The notes beneath the pieces are model-generated. The model had not been told where the DNA came from. It did no database searches and saw only the letters and a list, made by a program, of their open reading frames with translations. Shown here piece by piece: positions 1 to 7,302 of a stretch of 21,978 nt of DNA. Source of the stretch: an uncultured Collinsella sp. (lineage in GTDB: Bacteria; Actinomycetota; Coriobacteriia; Coriobacteriales; Coriobacteriaceae); contig CABUVH010000011.1 in NCBI GenBank assembly GCA_902494935.1, forward strand, positions 1-21,978, in the 5' to 3' direction. Made by a program: the position numbers and the translations under genes. The first letter of the stretch is position 1. The number at the start of each line of letters is the position of its first letter.

Positions 1-168
1 CGCCGCCCAGAGCGACAATTTGCCATTCAAAAGGCAAGGCATGACCAGAAGGTCTATGCCTTGCCTTTTTCATGCCAACTTGTTCGCTCTGGACGTCGCT
101 CGCTGGCATTGCCAAAACATCGGCGTTTCCTTGGTTGTCAAATGATCCGTAGGGCAGTCATTGGTGAC
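1..168. repeat. Large palindromic intergenic repeat, copy 1, with conserved flank
   Basis: Positions 7-92 form a nearly continuous imperfect palindrome. The outer arms are CCAGAGCG (7-14) and CGCTCTGG (85-92). A perfect 14-bp inner stem pairs 29-42 with 56-69. GACC (43-46) and GGTC (51-54) close an AGAA loop, and T55 is bulged. Downstream, TGCCAAAACATCGGCGT (110-126) and AGTCATTGGTGAC (156-168) recur at 17245-17261 and, with one base changed, at 17280-17292. Those lie beside a second palindrome of the same design (15609-15701). It is therefore a dispersed repeat, REP-like or MITE-like, and not a simple terminator. The left boundary may lie outside the window. Confidence 0.8.
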
Positions 169-313
169 ATTGCCTTGATATTTTATTCAGTCGGCTGTGA
201 TGTCATTTGAGCTGCTTACCTGCTTAAGGTAATTGACGGCATATATCTGCTATCGAAAATATTGCTCGAAAAAGCGTCCGAGAAGTCGCGGGGCGATTTT
301 TGATGGGTCGTGC

Positions 314-382
314 GTCAAGCGATGTGGCAAGTTCTTGGTTAGATATTGGCCAGTTTTGGGTCAACCTTGCCAAAAGCTTGAC
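314..382. repeat. Inverted repeat in the gap upstream of prmC
   Basis: GTCAAGC (314-320) and TGGCAAG (325-331) pair with CTTGCCA (366-372) and GCTTGAC (376-382). This gives a two-segment stem around a 34-base loop. There is no T-run, so it does not look like an intrinsic terminator. It differs in sequence from the palindromic repeat at 7-92. Apart from these two structures I see nothing supportable in 1-549: no RNA gene and no ORF with a good ribosome binding site. This stretch is also visibly less GC-rich than prmC. Confidence 0.5.
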
Positions 383-549
383 GAATGCAGATTTAGACGT
401 CGACGAATGAGCACTTTGAGCAAGCCCGGTGCAAAATTCTGGGCTGATTCTCGATAATCGCCTTCAATCGTCCCTTGCCAAGCGCTGGCCTCGCGTACAA
501 TCTGCTCCGACATTCGCGCGCCGTCCGGCGCTTAAGAGGGGAGGGCCCC

Positions 550-1800
550 ATGGCAAACGAGATTTGGACCATCAAGCGTTGTCTCGAGTGGACCAAGGAG
601 TACCTGGCCGAGCGCGGCGAGGAGCACCCCCGTCTTTCTGCCGAGTGGCTGCTGTGCGCCGCCACGGGCCTGGCGCGCATTGACCTATATATGCGTATGG
701 ACGAGACGCTTAACGCGGCCCAGCTCGAGACCATGCATGCGGCCGTTGTCCGCCGTGCTAAGGGCGAGCCGCTGCAATACATCACCGGCAGCACGCAGTT
801 TCGCATGATCGACGTCGCGTGCGCCCCCGGTGTGCTCATTCCGCGCCCCGAGACCGAGATGCTCGTCGAGGAAGTCCTCAATTATCTGGATGCCGAGGTG
901 CTGAGCCCCGAGGCTGCTGCCCGTCAGCGTGTTGAGCTGCCTTGGAACGATGAGGTCGAAGAGGCCCGCAAATCCGAGGCGGCGCTGGCCGACGAGCGCG
1001 CGACTGTCGAGCGCCGTGCCGCTAACCTGACGGCCGCCGATGAGGCGGCGCTAGGCAGCGACGTGCTGGGCAGCCGTGCCTATGCCGAGGAGCTGGCCGA
1101 CCGCGAGGCCGAGGAAGCTGCCGCGCAGGCAGCAGAAGCCGACGCCGCGGAAGCCGCCGAGCCCGAGCTCGACGAATACGGCATCGCCATCGAGGGTGCC
1201 GGCCAGGAGACGGCTTCAGCTCAGGATGCCGCTGCGCCTGCCCCAACCGAGCCCTGCACTGCCCGCGTTCTCGAGGTCGGCTGCGGCACGGGCTGCATTT
1301 CGCTCTCCCTTGCCTGGGAGCGCCGCGGCCACGTTACCTGCACCGCCACCGATATCGAGCCGCGCGCCATCGATCTGGCCACCAAAAACCGCGACGCCCT
1401 CGGCCTCACGGCAGATGAGGTTGCCTTTAGCCTCACCAACCTGGTGAGTTCCATTCCCCGCGAAGAGTGGGGCACCTTTGATGTGCTCGTCTCCAACCCG
1501 CCTTACATCCCGACCGACGTCATGCGCTCGCTGCCGCACGAGGTCAAGGACTTTGAGCCCGACCTGGCGCTCGAGGGCGGCGCCGACGGCCTCGATATTT
1601 TCCGCCGCCTGCTCAATGCGGCGCCTTACATGCTGCGCGCCGGCGGCCTGTTTGCCTGCGAGCTCTACGAGGGTGCCCTCGATGCCGCGGCCGAGCTCTG
1701 TCGCCAGGCAGGCCTTTCGGACGTGCGTATCGTCCACGACCTCACCGATCGTCCCCGCATCGTTCGAGCCATCGTCACCGAGCCCAAACAGCGTATTTAA
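550..1800 (+). CDS. prmC: Peptide chain release factor N5-glutamine methyltransferase PrmC (HemK), with large central insertion
   Basis: PrmC methylates the glutamine of the GGQ motif of release factors RF1 and RF2 using S-adenosylmethionine. The start at 550 is chosen because GGGGAGGG lies just upstream; a longer reading frame to 475 has no comparable site. The 416-residue product has the N-terminal helical domain, the GEPLQYITG segment (72-80), PGVLIPRPETE (93-103), SAM motif I EVGCGTGC (242-249) and the catalytic NPPY (316-319). The family is usually about 280 residues. The excess is an Ala/Glu-rich stretch at about 114-236 between the PETE helix and motif I, probably a disordered or helical insertion. 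All catalytic motifs are intact. In Actinobacteria prmC normally lies between prfA and a Sua5 gene, which fits tsaC downstream. Confidence 0.95.
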   Translation: MANEIWTIKRCLEWTKEYLAERGEEHPRLSAEWLLCAATGLARIDLYMRMDETLNAAQLETMHAAVVRRAKGEPLQYITGSTQFRMIDVACAPGVLIPRPETEMLVEEVLNYLDAEVLSPEAAARQRVELPWNDEVEEARKSEAALADERATVERRAANLTAADEAALGSDVLGSRAYAEELADREAEEAAAQAAEADAAEAAEPELDEYGIAIEGAGQETASAQDAAAPAPTEPCTARVLEVGCGTGCISLSLAWERRGHVTCTATDIEPRAIDLATKNRDALGLTADEVAFSLTNLVSSIPREEWGTFDVLVSNPPYIPTDVMRSLPHEVKDFEPDLALEGGADGLDIFRRLLNAAPYMLRAGGLFACELYEGALDAAAELCRQAGLSDVRIVHDLTDRPRIVRAIVTEPKQRI

Positions 1801-1833
1801 GCTGAATTAATAGACATTTGCGCAAGTTTGTCC

Positions 1834-1869
1834 TTGCAATATACCGTAAAACTTCTACTATAGAAGGAG
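1834..1869 (+). promoter_or_regulatory. Promoter and palindromic operator of the higBA-like pair
   Basis: A -35-like TTGCAA (1834-1839) is followed after 16 bases by a -10-like TACTAT (1856-1861). A perfect inverted repeat, CTTCTA-CTA-TAGAAG (1852-1866), covers the -10. It also runs into the ribosome binding site AAGGAG (1864-1869) of the toxin gene. A palindrome on the -10 of a toxin-antitoxin operon is the usual place for antitoxin-mediated autorepression. That this antitoxin binds here is inference. Confidence 0.6.
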
Positions 1870-1875
1870 AAAGGT

Positions 1876-2271
1876 ATGTCAAATCAGCTGCATCGGTACC
1901 GTATCGTGCTTGATTACATTGAACCTTGGCTTGATGAGCAGGATGAAGCTACGCTGAAGCAGATTTATGCAGACCTTTTGGTGCTCGAGAAGGAAGGTCC
2001 CAGCCTTGGTCGTCCGCTGGTTGACCGCGTAAAGGGCTCGAAGCTTCATCATTTAAAGGAGCTGAGAGTGACGTCGTGTGGTGGGCAGGTGATTCGCATC
2101 CTCTTCGCCTTTGACCCCAAGCGCCAGGCGGTATTGCTATTGGCGGGTGATAAGTCGCGAGCGGGATCGTCAAGGGCAAAATGGAACGGTTGGTATGCGA
2201 TCAACATTCCAAGGGCCGAGCAAATATACCGTCGCCACGTAAGGAGGCTCGATCGAGATGGAACTGCATGA
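1876..2271 (+). CDS. higB: RelE/HigB-type (Gp49-like) toxin of a type II toxin-antitoxin system
   Basis: The 131-residue protein resembles the phage-derived Gp49-like branch of the RelE/ParE superfamily, which are ribosome-dependent mRNA interferases. Visible family features are the LKELRV strand (59-64), IRILFAF (73-79), the LLLAGDKS strand and turn (87-94), and a C-terminal WNGWY...IPRAEQIYRRHV segment. The start has AAGGAG upstream. The frame ends inside the next gene, overlapping it by 14 bases, so the two genes are probably translationally coupled in toxin-first order as in higBA. Codon use is less GC-rich than in prmC and tsaC on either side, which suggests acquisition. The HigB name rests on gene order and fold-level resemblance; activity is not shown. 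Confidence 0.85.
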   Translation: MSNQLHRYRIVLDYIEPWLDEQDEATLKQIYADLLVLEKEGPSLGRPLVDRVKGSKLHHLKELRVTSCGGQVIRILFAFDPKRQAVLLLAGDKSRAGSSRAKWNGWYAINIPRAEQIYRRHVRRLDRDGTA

Positions 2272-2560
2272 GTATATGGAATCTCGCGGGATAACACGCG
2301 ACTCCATTACCGCCGAGCAGGAGAGGACTCGCGATCGTATCGAAGCCTATAAGCTTGCTCAGATTCGCAGGTTAAAAGATCTAACACAGGCGTCGGTCGC
2401 CCAGTCGATGGGCGTTTCTCAAAAACGTGTATCCGAGCTCGAGCGTGGGGAGTTGGGTTCGATGAGGCTCGACACGCTGAGCAGGTACGCAGAGAGCCTC
2501 GGCGGAAAACTGGTTGCAAGCATCGAGTTTCCCGATCGTACCGTTACGCTTGCGCGCTAA
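2258..2560 (+). CDS. higA: XRE-family HTH antitoxin (HigA-like)
   Basis: This 100-residue protein has a Cro/C1-type helix-turn-helix at about residues 34-85. It carries the typical LTQASVAQSMGVSQKRVSELERG segment and a following helix with SRYAESLGGKL. Such antitoxins bind their toxin and repress their own promoter. The start at 2258 is supported by AAGGAGG at 2241-2247 and lies within the end of the toxin gene. The partner is the RelE/HigB-like toxin immediately upstream, and the likely operator is the palindrome at 1852-1866. The pair separates prmC from tsaC, which are normally neighbours in Actinobacteria. I see no intrinsic terminator behind it before tsaC at 2709. Confidence 0.88.
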   Translation: MELHEYMESRGITRDSITAEQERTRDRIEAYKLAQIRRLKDLTQASVAQSMGVSQKRVSELERGELGSMRLDTLSRYAESLGGKLVASIEFPDRTVTLAR

Positions 2561-2708
2561 AAATCTTCAATTAACCCCCTCACTTTCACCGACTACTAGA
2601 GCCGCTCACCAAACCAACATGCACTCTGGCCAAATAGGTTGAACGTTTCGTGCGAGAATGCCCCTCAGTAAACAAACTTTCACCAGAGCGTAAGGGGCTG
2701 GCATACAC

Positions 2709-3452
2709 ATGCAGACGGTCTATCGGGTATACGAGGGAACGCGCGAGCCGCATCGGCTTGCCGTCGAGCGCACAGCCGAGGTGCTCGGCCGCGGCGGCCT
2801 GGCCTTGATTCCGACCGAGACCGTCTACGGTGTCGCCGTGGCAGTCAACGCCTTCTCGGACGCCGTGCCCCAAGATACAAGCGAATTCCCATCGTGGCCG
2901 CGCGATCCGCAGGCTGCCGTCAACGGTGCCGCAGTCCCTGCGCTCGGCACCGGCTATCGACGCATCTTCACTCTCAAGCAACGTGAACTCACCCAAACGG
3001 TCGCCTGGCTGGTCGATGGCGTCGAGGCGCTCGACCGCTATGGCGTGGATATCCCGGAAGATGCCCGCGTACTTGCGCGACGATGCTGGCCGGGAGCCCT
3101 GACTATCGTGGTCAAGGCGGCTCCCTGCGTGCCGACCTTTATGCGTGCTGCCGACGACACCGTGGCCCTGCGCGCTTCGGCCTCTCCCGTGGTCCAAGCG
3201 CTCATCCGCGCCTGCGGCAGTCCCCTTGCCTGCACGAGCGCCAACACACACGGCGCGCCCTCGCCGGCAAGCTTTGCCGCCGTCGAAGGTCGCATCCTGG
3301 AGGGGGTCGATGTTGCCGTCGACGCCGGCGAGACCCCGTGTCGCGACGCCTCGACCATCGTGTCGTTCCAGCGCGGCGGGCTCCAGATCCTGCGCCAAGG
3401 CGCACTTCCCGCATCAGAGATCGAACGGGTCCTGTCCGACCCGATGCAATAG
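2709..3452 (+). CDS. tsaC: L-threonylcarbamoyladenylate synthase (Sua5/YrdC/TsaC family)
   Basis: This family makes threonylcarbamoyl-AMP from threonine, bicarbonate and ATP, the first step of the tRNA t6A37 modification. The 247-residue product carries PTETVYG (35-41), the basic KQR (90-92), RCWPGALTIV (125-134) and the SAN motif (177-179). The Sua5 C-terminal domain is absent, so it is the short YrdC type. Short members are usually about 190-210 residues. The excess is a roughly 35-residue insertion (about 47-82) between the PTETVYG strand and the YRRIFTLKQR helix. AAGGGG (2692-2697) is the ribosome binding site. glpK follows after 13 bases, so the two are probably cotranscribed. Confidence 0.92.
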   Translation: MQTVYRVYEGTREPHRLAVERTAEVLGRGGLALIPTETVYGVAVAVNAFSDAVPQDTSEFPSWPRDPQAAVNGAAVPALGTGYRRIFTLKQRELTQTVAWLVDGVEALDRYGVDIPEDARVLARRCWPGALTIVVKAAPCVPTFMRAADDTVALRASASPVVQALIRACGSPLACTSANTHGAPSPASFAAVEGRILEGVDVAVDAGETPCRDASTIVSFQRGGLQILRQGALPASEIERVLSDPMQ

Positions 3453-3465
3453 AAAGGTGTAAGCG

Positions 3466-5007
3466 ATGTCGTTGAATCTGGGCAGCCTGGGCATGGAAGA
3501 TGCCTCGTTTAACTTTGGCGGTTCCTACATCATGGCGCTCGACTGCGGCACCACCTCGGTACTTGCGACCATCGTCGACGAGTATGGATGCATCGTCGCG
3601 CAGGCACGTCGCAGCGTCAAAACGAGTTTTCCGCGTCCCGGTTGGGTAGAGCAAGACCCCATGACGGTCCTTGCCAGCCAGATTGCCGTCATGATGGAGG
3701 TTCAGTTTAAGAGCGGCATCCATTCTGACCGCATCGCCGCCATCGGCATCTCCAACCAGCGCGAGACCACGGTGGTCTGGGACCGCGTGAGCGGCCAGCC
3801 CATCTATAACGCCATCGTATGGCAGTGCCGTCGTACCGCGCCGGCGATCGACGCGTTGGTTGAACAGGGTTGCGAGGAGCTGGTGCGCTCCCGCACGGGA
3901 CTCACGCTTGACCCGTATTTCTCGGCCTCCAAGGTGCAGTGGATTCTCGACAACGTCGACGGCGCACGCGAGAGCGCGGCGGCGGGCGACCTCATGTTTG
4001 GCACCATCGACACCTGGCTCATCTACAACCTCACCGGCGGCCAGGTCTTTGCCACCGACTACACCAATGCCAGCCGCACGGCACTCTTTAATATCCATAC
4101 GCTCGATTGGGACGACGACCTGCTGGCGCTCTTTGACGTTCCACGTTCCATGATGCCCGAGGTTCGCTGGAGCTCGGGCGACTACGGCCGCGTCGCGAGC
4201 GACATCATGACCAACATGCCGCCCATCATGGGCGTGGCGGGTGACCAACAGGCGTCGCTGTTCGGCCACTGCTGTTTCCGTCCCGGCCAGACCAAAAACA
4301 CCTATGGCACGGGCTGCTTTATGCTCATGAACACCGGCGACGAGATCGTCGAATCCAAGAATGGCCTGGTCTCCACCATCGGTATCGCTGCGGACGGCAA
4401 AGTCAGCTATGCGCTCGAGGGCTCTATTTTTGCCGCCGGCTCAACGATGAACTGGCTTCGCAACAACATGGGCATCATCTCGAGCGTGAGCGAGTCCGCG
4501 CAACTCGCCGTTTCAATCAACGACAACGAGGGCTGCTACTTCGTTCCCGCCTTTGCGGGTTTGGGCGCTCCCTGGTGGGATCCGCATGCCCGCGGTATCG
4601 TGTGCGGCCTGACCGGTGCCTCGAGTCGCGCGACCATTGTGCGTGCGGCCTGCGAGTCCATGGCCTACCAGAGTTATGACGTGCTGCGCGCCATGGAGCA
4701 GGACGTGGGACTTTCGATTGAGCGCCTGTCCGTCGATGGCGGCGCCTCACGCAACGAGTTCATCATGCAATTCCAGGCCGACCTGCTGGATATCCCCGTG
4801 CTGCAATGCGAGACGGTGGAGACCACGGCAATCGGTGCCGCGTACTTGGCGGGTCTTGCCGTCGGCTATTGGGAAGACCTTGAAGAGCTGGAGCAAAATG
4901 CCCAGATCGTTAGGACCTTCCTTCCCCATATGTCCGCCGAGCGTCGCGAGCAAAACCTTGCGGGCTGGCGTGATGCAGTCAAGCGCTCGCTCAGTACCGC
5001 ACAGTAG
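3466..5007 (+). CDS. glpK: Glycerol kinase (FGGY family)
   Basis: It phosphorylates glycerol to glycerol 3-phosphate with ATP. The 513-residue product has the N-terminal phosphate-binding segment MALDCGTTS (23-31), the ISNQRETTVVWD segment, an FGGY signature YFSASKVQWILDN, MGVAGDQQASLFG, NTYGTGCFMLMNTG, GLGAPWWDPHARG and the C-terminal signature GGASRNEFIMQFQADLL. Two oddities are visible. There is a ~20-residue N-terminal extension before the usual start of the fold; this start is kept because AAAGGTG precedes it. The loop that in enterococcal-type GlpK carries the HPr-phosphorylated histidine is replaced by DIMTNMPPIMGVAG without that His. Control by PTS phosphorylation is therefore unlikely. 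No facilitator gene (glpF) is adjacent. Confidence 0.95.
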   Translation: MSLNLGSLGMEDASFNFGGSYIMALDCGTTSVLATIVDEYGCIVAQARRSVKTSFPRPGWVEQDPMTVLASQIAVMMEVQFKSGIHSDRIAAIGISNQRETTVVWDRVSGQPIYNAIVWQCRRTAPAIDALVEQGCEELVRSRTGLTLDPYFSASKVQWILDNVDGARESAAAGDLMFGTIDTWLIYNLTGGQVFATDYTNASRTALFNIHTLDWDDDLLALFDVPRSMMPEVRWSSGDYGRVASDIMTNMPPIMGVAGDQQASLFGHCCFRPGQTKNTYGTGCFMLMNTGDEIVESKNGLVSTIGIAADGKVSYALEGSIFAAGSTMNWLRNNMGIISSVSESAQLAVSINDNEGCYFVPAFAGLGAPWWDPHARGIVCGLTGASSRATIVRAACESMAYQSYDVLRAMEQDVGLSIERLSVDGGASRNEFIMQFQADLLDIPVLQCETVETTAIGAAYLAGLAVGYWEDLEELEQNAQIVRTFLPHMSAERREQNLAGWRDAVKRSLSTAQ

Positions 5008-5050
5008 GGCTGCGACGAGCCGATCGATACAACAAACCGCTAAACTTATG

Positions 5051-5085
5051 CACGGCGCGCGGCAACAACATCGCCGTGCGCCGTG
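5051..5085 (+). terminator. GC-rich hairpin between glpK and upp
   Basis: CACGGCGCGCGGC (5051-5063) pairs with GCCGTGCGCCGTG (5073-5085). The 13-bp stem has a single G-U pair and a 9-base loop. No clear T-run follows, so it may terminate the tsaC-glpK transcript only weakly, or act as a processing or stability stem in the upp leader. Confidence 0.5.
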
Positions 5086-5130
5086 TTAGCAAAGCCGTTT
5101 CTCGGCCGCAACGAAAGGGGCAATCAACCC

Positions 5131-5778
5131 ATGACCGTCACCTACGATACGTCCCGCGTGACCCTTGTCGACCATCCGCTTGTCCAGCACAAGCTGTCGA
5201 TCCTGCGCGACAAAAACACCGGCACCAACCAGTTCCGCCAGCTCGTGCGCGAACTCGCGCTTTTTGACGGCTACGAGGCCATGCGCGACCTGCCTATGGA
5301 AGACGTCGAAGTCGAGACCCCCATCACTACCGACACGTTCAAACAGCTCGCCGGCAAGAAACTCGCCATCGTGCCCATCCTGCGTGCGGGCCTTGGCATG
5401 GTCGACGGCATTCTCGACCTGGTGCCCTCCGCTCGCGTAGGCCACATCGGTATGGAACGCGACGAGGTTACCCATGAGCCGCATGAGTATTACTGCAAGA
5501 TGCCCAAGGATATCGACCAGCGCATCTGCCTGGTCGTCGACCCCATGCTCGCCACGGGCGGTTCGGCCGAGATGGCCATCAGCTACCTGCGCGAGCGCGG
5601 TGTCAAGGACATCCGCATGCTGTGCATCGTCGCTGCCCCCGAGGGCCTCAAGTCGCTGACCGAGAAGGACCCAGATGTGCATATCTATACCTGCGCTATC
5701 GACGACCATCTCAACGAGGCTGCCTACATCGTTCCCGGCCTGGGCGACGCCGGCGACCGCATCTACGGCACGCTGTAA
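5131..5778 (+). CDS. upp: Uracil phosphoribosyltransferase
   Basis: It salvages uracil by joining it to PRPP to give UMP. The 215-residue length is typical. The PRPP-binding loop VDPMLATGGS lies at 136-145, the VPILRAGLGMVDGIL segment at 81-95, and the C-terminal uracil-binding GDAGDRIYGT at 205-214. The start at 5131 is chosen because GAAAGGGG (5113-5120) precedes it and the protein begins as the family does; an upstream in-frame start at 5083 would add 16 residues without support. upp just before the ATP synthase operon is also a common arrangement in Firmicutes. Confidence 0.96.
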   Translation: MTVTYDTSRVTLVDHPLVQHKLSILRDKNTGTNQFRQLVRELALFDGYEAMRDLPMEDVEVETPITTDTFKQLAGKKLAIVPILRAGLGMVDGILDLVPSARVGHIGMERDEVTHEPHEYYCKMPKDIDQRICLVVDPMLATGGSAEMAISYLRERGVKDIRMLCIVAAPEGLKSLTEKDPDVHIYTCAIDDHLNEAAYIVPGLGDAGDRIYGTL

Positions 5779-5820
5779 TCTCTGGGCCATACCGGCTAAC
5801 GTCGAAAATACGAAGAAATG

Positions 5821-5855
5821 GTGCGCGCGGGCGAGCAAAAGACGACCGCGCGCAC
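5821..5855 (+). terminator. Hairpin downstream of upp
   Basis: GTGCGCGCGG (5821-5830) pairs perfectly with CCGCGCGCAC (5846-5855) around a 15-base loop, 42 bases after the upp stop. There is no T-run, so it is a probable but atypical terminator or 3' stability stem. Confidence 0.5.
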
Positions 5856-5952
5856 TCCTGTTAACGGACGTTTTGAGCTGAGGGGTTCGAAAAAACGTAT
5901 TACCGTACCTGCGGCATAAAGAAGGCCTTAAGAAAACGTACAGGTGCGTATT

Positions 5953-5997
5953 AACCGTTTGTTTTACGGTTGTACTTTAGCGATTGGCTCGTACAAT
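5953..5997 (+). promoter_or_regulatory. Candidate promoter of the atp operon with overlapping small inverted repeat
   Basis: TTGTAC (5970-5975) and TACAAT (5992-5997) are separated by 16 bases and lie about 63 bases before the first gene of the operon. The -10 matches the consensus in five of six positions. AACCGT (5953-5958) and ACGGTT (5966-5971) form a 6-bp stem that overlaps the -35. It could be an operator or chance. The surrounding ~120 bases are AT-richer than the genes. Confidence 0.5.
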
Positions 5998-6059
5998 AGT
6001 CACCAATGTTTGGCGGGAACTGTCCTGTGAGGCGATAAAAAAGGAAAGTGAGGACGCCA

Positions 6060-6371
6060 GTGTTTCAGATAGCCGATCTGCTCGCTATCGTTGCAGGTGC
6101 CATCGCGGGCGCGATTGCCTTCCTTCCCTTTGTCTTTACGCTCAAGCCGGTTCTTGACGATAAGCAGAATGCGGACATGCTCAAGGGTATGGTGAGTCTC
6201 GCGGTCTCGGCAATCGCGTTGCTTGTCTTTACCTTGATTGTGTTTGTGTTGTTCGGAGAGGCATTTCGCATGTTCCTCCTGGGCGAGGCGATCGGCTTCG
6301 TGGCCTTTATGGCCGCCTGCGCGGTTCGCGTCGCCAAGGCGCTGCGAGATCCTCATGAGGTCGAAAGGTAA
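6060..6371 (+). CDS. Small membrane protein in the AtpI position of the ATP synthase operon
   Basis: The GTG start at 6060 is preferred because GAGGA lies 5 bases upstream; an in-frame GTG at 6048 is too close to its Shine-Dalgarno. The 103-residue product has about three hydrophobic helices (roughly 5-30, 42-67 and 70-92). A basic loop with KPVLDDKQNADMLKG lies between the first two, and the tail is charged. AtpI/UncI proteins in this position are thought to help assemble the c ring or import Mg2+. AtpI usually has four helices and about 125 residues, and I cannot see a diagnostic AtpI motif. The assignment therefore rests on position and topology. atpB starts 3 bases after its stop. Confidence 0.85.
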   Translation: MFQIADLLAIVAGAIAGAIAFLPFVFTLKPVLDDKQNADMLKGMVSLAVSAIALLVFTLIVFVLFGEAFRMFLLGEAIGFVAFMAACAVRVAKALRDPHEVER

Positions 6372-6374
6372 GTC

Positions 6375-7178
6375 GTGGAAATTTTTGAAAAGCTGCCTGA
6401 TGAGATTAATCATCTGGTCAGCGAGTTCAGCTCCACCCCTGTCGTGGGCGATCTGAGCTGCGGCATCACGCAGTACTCGTTTTGGCTGATCGTCTCCACG
6501 ATCGTGCTCCTGATCGTCCTAGCCGTGTTCAAGAAGAAGCAGACCCTGGTTCCCAAGGGCTTCTTCGTCAACGGTTTCGAGTACATCATCGAGTACGTCG
6601 AGAACGATATCGGCAAGGGTGTCGTGGGTGAGAACTGGAAGAAGCACTTCCCATTCCTGTGCTCGCTTTTCCTGTTCATCCTGATCAATAACATGATCGG
6701 CCTGATCCCGGGAATGAAGCCCGGCACCGGCGCAATCGGCTCCACCGCCGCACTCGCCATTTTCGCCTTCGTGTACTTCATCTACTACGGATGCAAGGCT
6801 CACGGCGTGATCGGCTACATCAAGAGCCTCGCCCCGCAGGGCGTGAGCTTCCCGATGAACGTGCTCGTGTGGGTCGTCGAGCTTTTCTCGACCTTCCTGC
6901 GCCTCATCACGCTTGCCGTCCGTCTGTTCTGCAACATGTTCGCAGGACACGTGGTCATGGGTTCGTTCGCCATCATGGCGAGCATGTTCATGCAGCCGCT
7001 GCTTCAGCAGGTTTCCGCGGCCCACGCCGTCGGCGCCCTGCCTTCGCTTGCCTGGCTTGCCATCCTCATCCTGATCTACGCGATCGAGCTTGTGGTCGGC
7101 GCCATCCAGGCTTACGTTTTCACGGTCCTTACCGCCGTGTATGTCTCCGAAGCAGAGGAGGTCGCGGAGGAGGAGTAA
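6375..7178 (+). CDS. atpB: F-type ATP synthase subunit a
   Basis: This integral membrane subunit forms the proton half-channels against the c ring. It starts at GTG 6375 behind GAAAGG and is 267 residues long. Hydrophobic segments lie at about 36-52, 92-111, 122-140, 162-195 and 222-256. The essential arginine of the rotor interface is Arg183 in LAVRLFCNMFAGH, equivalent to E. coli Arg210. The family's IPG turn (LIPGMKPGTGAIGS) follows helix 2. The C terminus is short and acidic. It is the first core gene of the operon, followed after 124 bases by atpE; that gap shows no strong hairpin. Confidence 0.97.
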   Translation: MEIFEKLPDEINHLVSEFSSTPVVGDLSCGITQYSFWLIVSTIVLLIVLAVFKKKQTLVPKGFFVNGFEYIIEYVENDIGKGVVGENWKKHFPFLCSLFLFILINNMIGLIPGMKPGTGAIGSTAALAIFAFVYFIYYGCKAHGVIGYIKSLAPQGVSFPMNVLVWVVELFSTFLRLITLAVRLFCNMFAGHVVMGSFAIMASMFMQPLLQQVSAAHAVGALPSLAWLAILILIYAIELVVGAIQAYVFTVLTAVYVSEAEEVAEEE

Positions 7179-7302
7179 TCTTCCGTTCGCGCCTTAAAGG
7201 TAAGGCAATTCGTTAAACCGCCGGTGCCCGTACCCATGGAGCCCGGCAGTTATAAAAAGGTTATCCTGCGTGAAATAAGACACGCACGACAAAGGAGGAA
7301 TC

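Noticed and set aside
233..263. TTGACG with a following AT-rich stretch as a promoter for prmC
   Set aside because: The -35 is good but no -10 hexamer falls at a 16-18 base spacing, and it is nearly 300 bases from the start codon.
233..457. 74-codon frame in the gap before prmC
   Set aside because: Starts with TTG, has no ribosome binding site, contains the inverted repeat 314-382, and the product has no recognisable features.
2660..2698. GCCCCT / AGGGGC pairing that would hide the tsaC ribosome binding site
   Set aside because: Only 6 pairs with a 27-base loop; too weak to call a regulatory switch by eye.
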